From NCBI GenBank assembly GCA_964571335.1, contig CAZNAM010000013.1:1-17015 (forward strand): 17,015 nucleotides of DNA. The letters run 5' to 3'. The DNA comes from JAFCDQ01 sp964571335 (GTDB lineage: Archaea > Nanobdellota > Nanobdellia > Woesearchaeales > ARS49). The position numbers were made by a program, and so were the translations under genes. Shown one piece after another: positions 13,767-17,015 of the stretch. Position 1 is the stretch's first letter. Every line of letters begins with the position of its first letter. Below the pieces are notes generated by a model. It had not been told where the DNA came from and ran no database searches. It saw only the letters and a list, made by a program, of their open reading frames with translations.

Positions 13767-14909
13767 TTACTCTCCTTTGAACGAAAGTATTGTTTTAAAG
13801 TTTCCATCTTCAAACTCTTCAGGAAGATAAATATCAATATTAACTTCACTTGTTTCTCCTGTTCTTAATGTTTTTATTTGTGTCCATTCCTCGCTCATTT
13901 TTTTCCCAAGAACATTTATGCTTCCTTTTATTTTATTTTTTCCAGAGTTTTGTTCTTTAAATCTAGAGTATATTTTAAGTTCAATATTTCCTGTGTTCTT
14001 AATCTTAATCATTTTTGTTTCATAACTTCCAGGAATAACTGTTAAATCAATTTTTCTTTTATCAAGTGTTAATCCTCTAATTGGAAGTATTTCAATATCT
14101 TTTCTTTCAGATCCTGCATATACTGTATATATTCCTGGCAGTAAATAATAAGGTACTTCAATTTCAGTTTGATAACTTCCATTAATTCTTTTAAGCTCAT
14201 ATGTTTTTCCGAGAAAAATAAGTTCATCAAGTCCGATTGTGATTATTTTTATTTTTCTCAGTCCTCCTGTTTTTGGGCTTATTTGTATTCCTTCTGCTTG
14301 TTTATCATCATCTTCTATGATTATATTTGTTGATTGTATTTCTGATTCATTTTTTATTCTTGTATTAATAATTATCTCGCCATTTGAAAAGAAATAAGCT
14401 TGTTGTGCGATGAAATCTTGTGAGTTATCTTCGCTATCTTTTAATCTAAAAAGTGTTTCTCCCTGTTCAACTTTTTCAGCAGGTTTGCCTTCAAATAATT
14501 CTTCAGGTATTTCTTCACCATCACCCCAACCAACTGCATCGATAATAGTTCCTTCTTTATTTTTTATTGCTACACCTCCATTTGTGTTTTTTAAAGTCAT
14601 TTTATCTTCTAAATCTGCATTTCTCCAGGTTTCATTATCTTTTTCTTCGCTCCATCCTTGATCAGCAATTAAAAAATAACCATTAGGTTCTATGAATTTA
14701 TCTTTAGGTATAATTACATCTTTTTCAGAACTTGTTGTCCAGATAATCCATTCACTAATATCTACACTTTCATTTAGAGGATTATATAATTCAATTGCCT
14801 CGCCATAAGTTTCAGAACCTGCAGGATCATAATAAACTTGATTAATCCAAACAGCATTTACTGTTGTTGTCAAAATCAATATTAATAAAATAAATATTTT
14901 GTTTTTCAT
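13767..14909 (-). CDS. Secreted lamin-tail-domain (LTD) protein
   Basis: The 380-residue product starts with a signal peptide (1-19, ending TVNA). A lamin-tail domain (about 20-165) follows, with the marks VWINQVYYDP, EAIELYNP, VDISEWII, IEPNGYFLIAD, DKMTLKNTNGGVAI and IIDAVGWG. The second half consists of beta-rich segments (about 172-380) with Ig/fibronectin-like strand patterns and no TM segment. LTDs of secreted prokaryotic proteins are thought to mediate attachment or accompany surface enzymes; no enzyme domain is present here. I choose ATG 14909 over GTG 14918. On the coding strand the GTG is part of GGGTGA, an SD lying 5 nt before the ATG. It may act with the neighbouring surface operon, but it is transcribed separately. 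Confidence 0.8.
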   Translation of the reverse strand: MKNKIFILLILILTTTVNAVWINQVYYDPAGSETYGEAIELYNPLNESVDISEWIIWTTSSEKDVIIPKDKFIEPNGYFLIADQGWSEEKDNETWRNADLEDKMTLKNTNGGVAIKNKEGTIIDAVGWGDGEEIPEELFEGKPAEKVEQGETLFRLKDSEDNSQDFIAQQAYFFSNGEIIINTRIKNESEIQSTNIIIEDDDKQAEGIQISPKTGGLRKIKIITIGLDELIFLGKTYELKRINGSYQTEIEVPYYLLPGIYTVYAGSERKDIEILPIRGLTLDKRKIDLTVIPGSYETKMIKIKNTGNIELKIYSRFKEQNSGKNKIKGSINVLGKKMSEEWTQIKTLRTGETSEVNIDIYLPEEFEDGNFKTILSFKGE

Positions 14910-14919
14910 TTTTTTCACC

Positions 14920-15066
14920 CAAAAATTAAATAATTTTGGAATTAAAATTAGTTTTTATGTTATTATTGAAAATTTATTTTTATTCTTAAATTATTTACCA
15001 GTTTATTAACTGTTTTTTTATTAATAAAAACGAAAAATTTATAAACAAACTACAAATTTCATTTGT
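14920..15066. promoter_or_regulatory. Divergent regulatory region with rRNA operon promoter
   Basis: This AT-only stretch lies between the lamin-tail gene (minus) and the rRNA operon (plus). For the operon, CGAAAAA then TTTATAAA (15031-15045) is the best BRE/TATA match in the window and predicts a start near 15066. An imperfect inverted repeat (GTTTATTAA/TTAATAAAAAC, 15001-15031) sits just upstream of it and could bind a regulator. No convincing TATA box is visible for the lamin-tail gene. Confidence 0.65.
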
Positions 15067-15277
15067 TACTCAACTCCTATAGTCGGTAAATATTCCGGCA
15101 TTGATTCTAGTGCCTTGGGAAAACTGAGGAGAAACAAACAACAGTGAATGCTTTACAATATAAAGCACGATGGAGTGCCTAAAAGTTGATGTTTTTGTGA
15201 CTTATTTTTTCCTTGCGACTGTGGTTACTTTTTTAATGGCTCTTTCTCATTGGAGAAAGCAGTCTTACTTCTGCATG
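15066..15277 (+). other. 16S rRNA 5' leader, highly structured
   Basis: This is about 212 nt of transcribed leader. It contains a CTCCT/AGGAG closing stem (15074-15078 with 15127-15131) around a segment resembling the archaeal 16S 5' end (15092-15120). The hairpin GCTTTA-CAATA-TAAAGC (15150-15166) and the 5' half of the processing stem (15170-15182) follow. Near the mature end is the hairpin CTTTCTC-ATTG-GAGAAAG (15242-15259). It holds no gene: the open frame beginning at 15170 runs into 16S. Confidence 0.6.
15170..15182 (+). repeat. 5' arm of the pre-16S processing stem
   Basis: These 13 bases are perfectly complementary to 16770-16782, on the other side of the 16S gene, and would loop out the rRNA. 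A second block, GTGAAT (15144-15149), pairs with ATTCAC (16790-16795), extending the stem beyond a local hairpin on the 5' side. Confidence 0.75.
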
Positions 15278-16750
<1,473 letters not shown>

Positions 16751-16769
16751 TTTTTTTATTTTAGACAAA

Positions 16770-16782
16770 TTAGGCACTCCAT
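16770..16782 (+). repeat. 3' arm of the pre-16S processing stem
   Basis: This is the reverse complement of 15170-15182 and lies 19 nt past the 16S 3' end and just before tRNA-Ala. A perfect match this long flanking a 1.47-kb rRNA is the expected maturation stem. No clear bulge-helix-bulge could be drawn in it. Confidence 0.75.
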
Positions 16783-16796
16783 TTTTTATATTCACA

Positions 16797-16908
16797 GGGC
16801 CCGTAGCTCAGGGGTAGAGCGCAGCCTTTGCACGGCTGAGGCCTCGGGTTCGATATGTAATTTAAGGCTTGCTTGCCTATGAGTTGCACGAAAGTCCCGA
16901 CGGGTCCA
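16797..16908 (+). tRNA. tRNA-Ala (anticodon TGC) with intron in the T-loop
   Basis: The acceptor GGGCCCG (16797-16803) pairs with CGGGTCC (16901-16907) and includes G3-U70, the hallmark of tRNA-Ala; the discriminator is A16908. The D-arm is GCTC/GAGC. The anticodon arm is CAGCC-TTTGCAC-GGCTG with TGC at 16829-16831. The T-stem TCGGG/CCCGA is perfect once bases 16855-16894 are removed, giving a standard T-loop TTCGATT. The exons are 16797-16854 and 16895-16908. CCA is not encoded. Its place 46 nt after 16S is the usual archaeal spacer position, so it is released from the rRNA transcript. Confidence 0.93.
16855..16894 (+). other. 40-nt BHB intron of tRNA-Ala at position 59/60
   Basis: The junctions form a complete bulge-helix-bulge. 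The outer helix is CGGG/CCCG (16845-16848 with 16896-16899) and the 4-bp central helix is TTCG/CGAA (16849-16852 with 16889-16892). The 3-nt bulges are ATA (16853-16855) and AGT (16893-16895), and the inner helix is TGTAA/TTGCA (16856-16860 with 16884-16888, one G-U). Cutting each bulge after its second base, as the archaeal splicing endonuclease does, removes exactly this segment. The intron also has its own AGGC/GCCT hairpin and no ORF. Confidence 0.88.
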
Positions 16909-17015
16909 TTCATAATCATTTATTTAAAATATACAATATCTGGAGTATATTGTATGTTGTGTTTAGATTGTTAGTTTAATTATCTAATAATCAATGAGAC
17001 CATACATAGATTGGC
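16909..17015 (+). other. Internal transcribed spacer after tRNA-Ala, toward 23S
   Basis: This AT-rich spacer has two strong hairpins. The first is ATACAATAT-CTGGAGT-ATATTGTAT (16931-16955), a perfect 9-bp stem. The second is GATTGTTAG with CTAATAATC (16966-16992), 9 pairs including one G-U, with a 9-nt loop. They probably guide processing toward 23S rRNA, whose start is not recognisable before the window ends. Confidence 0.55.

Noticed and set aside
14910..14918. GTG start for the lamin-tail protein
   Set aside because: The GTG is part of the SD GGGTGA that serves ATG 14909.
15066..15150. C/D or H/ACA guide RNA in the 16S leader
   Set aside because: A CTGA and an ACA-like stretch occur near a closing stem, but no proper C box, and no pseudouridylation pocket at the right distance, could be drawn.
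15092..15277. Intron or displaced first exon of 16S rRNA
   Set aside because: The 16S sequence from 15278 is complete, including helix 1, so the upstream look-alike is not needed as an exon, and no BHB joins them.
16797..16908. tRNA-Ala pseudogene broken by a random insertion
   Set aside because: The inserted 40 nt form a complete BHB with both exons, and excision restores a perfect T-arm. That is not expected of random insertion.

Overview
The window looks like AT-rich chromosomal DNA from an archaeon. The evidence is BRE/TATA-box promoters, several leaderless starts, aCPSF1/FttA, a propeptide-type proteasome beta subunit, an archaeal-type 16S rRNA with a linked tRNA-Ala, and a bulge-helix-bulge (BHB) tRNA intron. 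Small size, low GC, a DUF5679 mini-protein, VapBC, Dictyostelium-type Cys repeats and lamin-tail surface proteins suggest a DPANN lineage of the Woesearchaeota/Pacearchaeota kind. That placement is inference; a 16S tree would settle it. UGA is used as an ordinary stop.

Layout. (1) 1-1515: 3' end of a vapB antitoxin and its overlapping vapC toxin, a SLOG-like Rossmann protein, and a PC4-like ssDNA-binding protein. (2) 1502-6350, translation block: ileS (minus) diverges from proS (plus) across a 121-bp gap with two clear promoters. A 48-aa DUF5679 zinc-ribbon protein follows proS, then tRNA-Pro(TGG). (3) 6351-6641: very T-rich non-coding DNA holding a compact three-hairpin element that repeats the last 11 nt of the tRNA exactly 100 nt downstream. 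(4) 6642-9199: psmB followed by fttA. (5) 9289-13485: a tight three-gene surface operon. It encodes a trimeric-adhesin-like beta-roll protein ending in an S74 intramolecular-chaperone domain, a membrane-anchored Ig-like protein with an 8-G tract in its linker, and a membrane-anchored protein with 54 predicted external cysteines. (6) 13604-14909: an unannotated 42-aa Cys-containing ORF convergent with a secreted lamin-tail protein. (7) 15031-17015: rRNA operon start with promoter, long structured leader, 16S rRNA, tRNA-Ala(TGC) with a 40-nt intron in the T-loop, and structured spacer. 23S lies beyond the window.

The most noteworthy items are the tRNA-Ala intron at 59/60, supported by a complete BHB motif; the archaeal cell-surface version of a phage-tailspike/autotransporter-like fibre with its predicted self-cleavage dyad intact; the G8 tract that could switch its operon partner between anchored and truncated forms; and a 16S leader carrying a near-copy of the archaeal 16S 5' end while the real 5' end has diverged from it.

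FttA ends archaeal transcripts at U-rich sites, and long T tracts follow many genes here, so the fttA gene and the gene ends in this window are consistent with each other.
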